Of a stretch of 5,215 nucleotides of DNA, positions 5,175 through 5,215 are shown in pieces. The number at the start of each line of letters is the position of its first letter. The first letter of the stretch is position 1. A model generated the notes under the pieces. That model was not told the DNA's origin, ran no database searches, and saw only the letters and a program-made list of their open reading frames with translations. A program made the translations under genes and the position numbers. Source of the stretch: Deltaproteobacteria bacterium (lineage in GTDB: Bacteria > Chloroflexota > Dehalococcoidia > Dehalococcoidales > BS750m-G39); NCBI GenBank assembly GCA_013202445.1, contig JABMRW010000102.1:1-5215 (forward strand), given 5' to 3'.

Positions 5175-5215
5175 CATCCCCTTCCCCCCTAAGAGGAAAT
5201 TGATAGAAGTATCAC
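5175..5215 (+). repeat. Partial copy of the 180-243 module, cut by the window end
   Basis: Beginning with ATCC and a C-rich run, then CCTAAGAGGAAATTGATAGA and AGTATCAC, this matches 181-218 closely, with TTGATAGAAGTATCAC identical. The window stops in the middle of what is a hairpin in the other copy, so the second arm and any G-rich tail lie outside. Confidence 0.6.

Overview
The window carries four genes, all on the minus strand, separated by GC-rich, hairpin-filled intergenic DNA. Read in the direction of transcription (right to left) they are: a small DUF4342-type protein (4663-4917); a secreted or membrane-anchored protein with a beta-solenoid repeat region (3505-4650); a 69-residue molbindin-type (Mop) protein (3109-3318); and full-length DNA polymerase I, polA (349-3069). 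No rRNA, tRNA, CRISPR array, transposase or phage gene is visible.

The organism is a bacterium. The high-GC coding sequence, the DUF4342 protein, the free-standing Mop protein, the style of the PolA motifs and the many short C-rich palindromic intergenic repeats would fit an uncultured member of the Chloroflexota (Dehalococcoidia-like). This is an impression from pattern recognition, not a proof; another Terrabacteria lineage is possible.

Layout. 1-348: no gene, but three hairpin modules, two of them followed by a perfect G-quadruplex motif on the plus strand. 349-3069: polA with all three enzymatic domains and catalytic residues, except that the steric-gate glutamate is aspartate. 3070-3108: a short gap with an extended -10 promoter so close to the polA ATG that a leaderless mRNA is predicted. 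3109-3318: mop with a strong Shine-Dalgarno. 3319-3504: a hairpin repeat whose inner hairpin plus T-run is a good minus-strand terminator for the operon to its right. 3505-4917: the two-gene DUF4342/beta-solenoid operon, 12 nt between genes, with a consensus-like promoter (TTGACA, 18 bp, TAATAT). 4918-5215: that promoter, then a second copy of the hairpin repeat carrying a 40-bp hairpin insertion, and a truncated copy of the module seen at about 180-220.

The genes do not form one pathway. polA is housekeeping replication and repair, mop is oxyanion (molybdate/tungstate) binding, and the DUF4342/beta-solenoid pair is probably an envelope-related unit of unknown function. The least explained part is the intergenic repeat family: the copies differ at positions that preserve base pairing, so the folded structure appears to be what is conserved.
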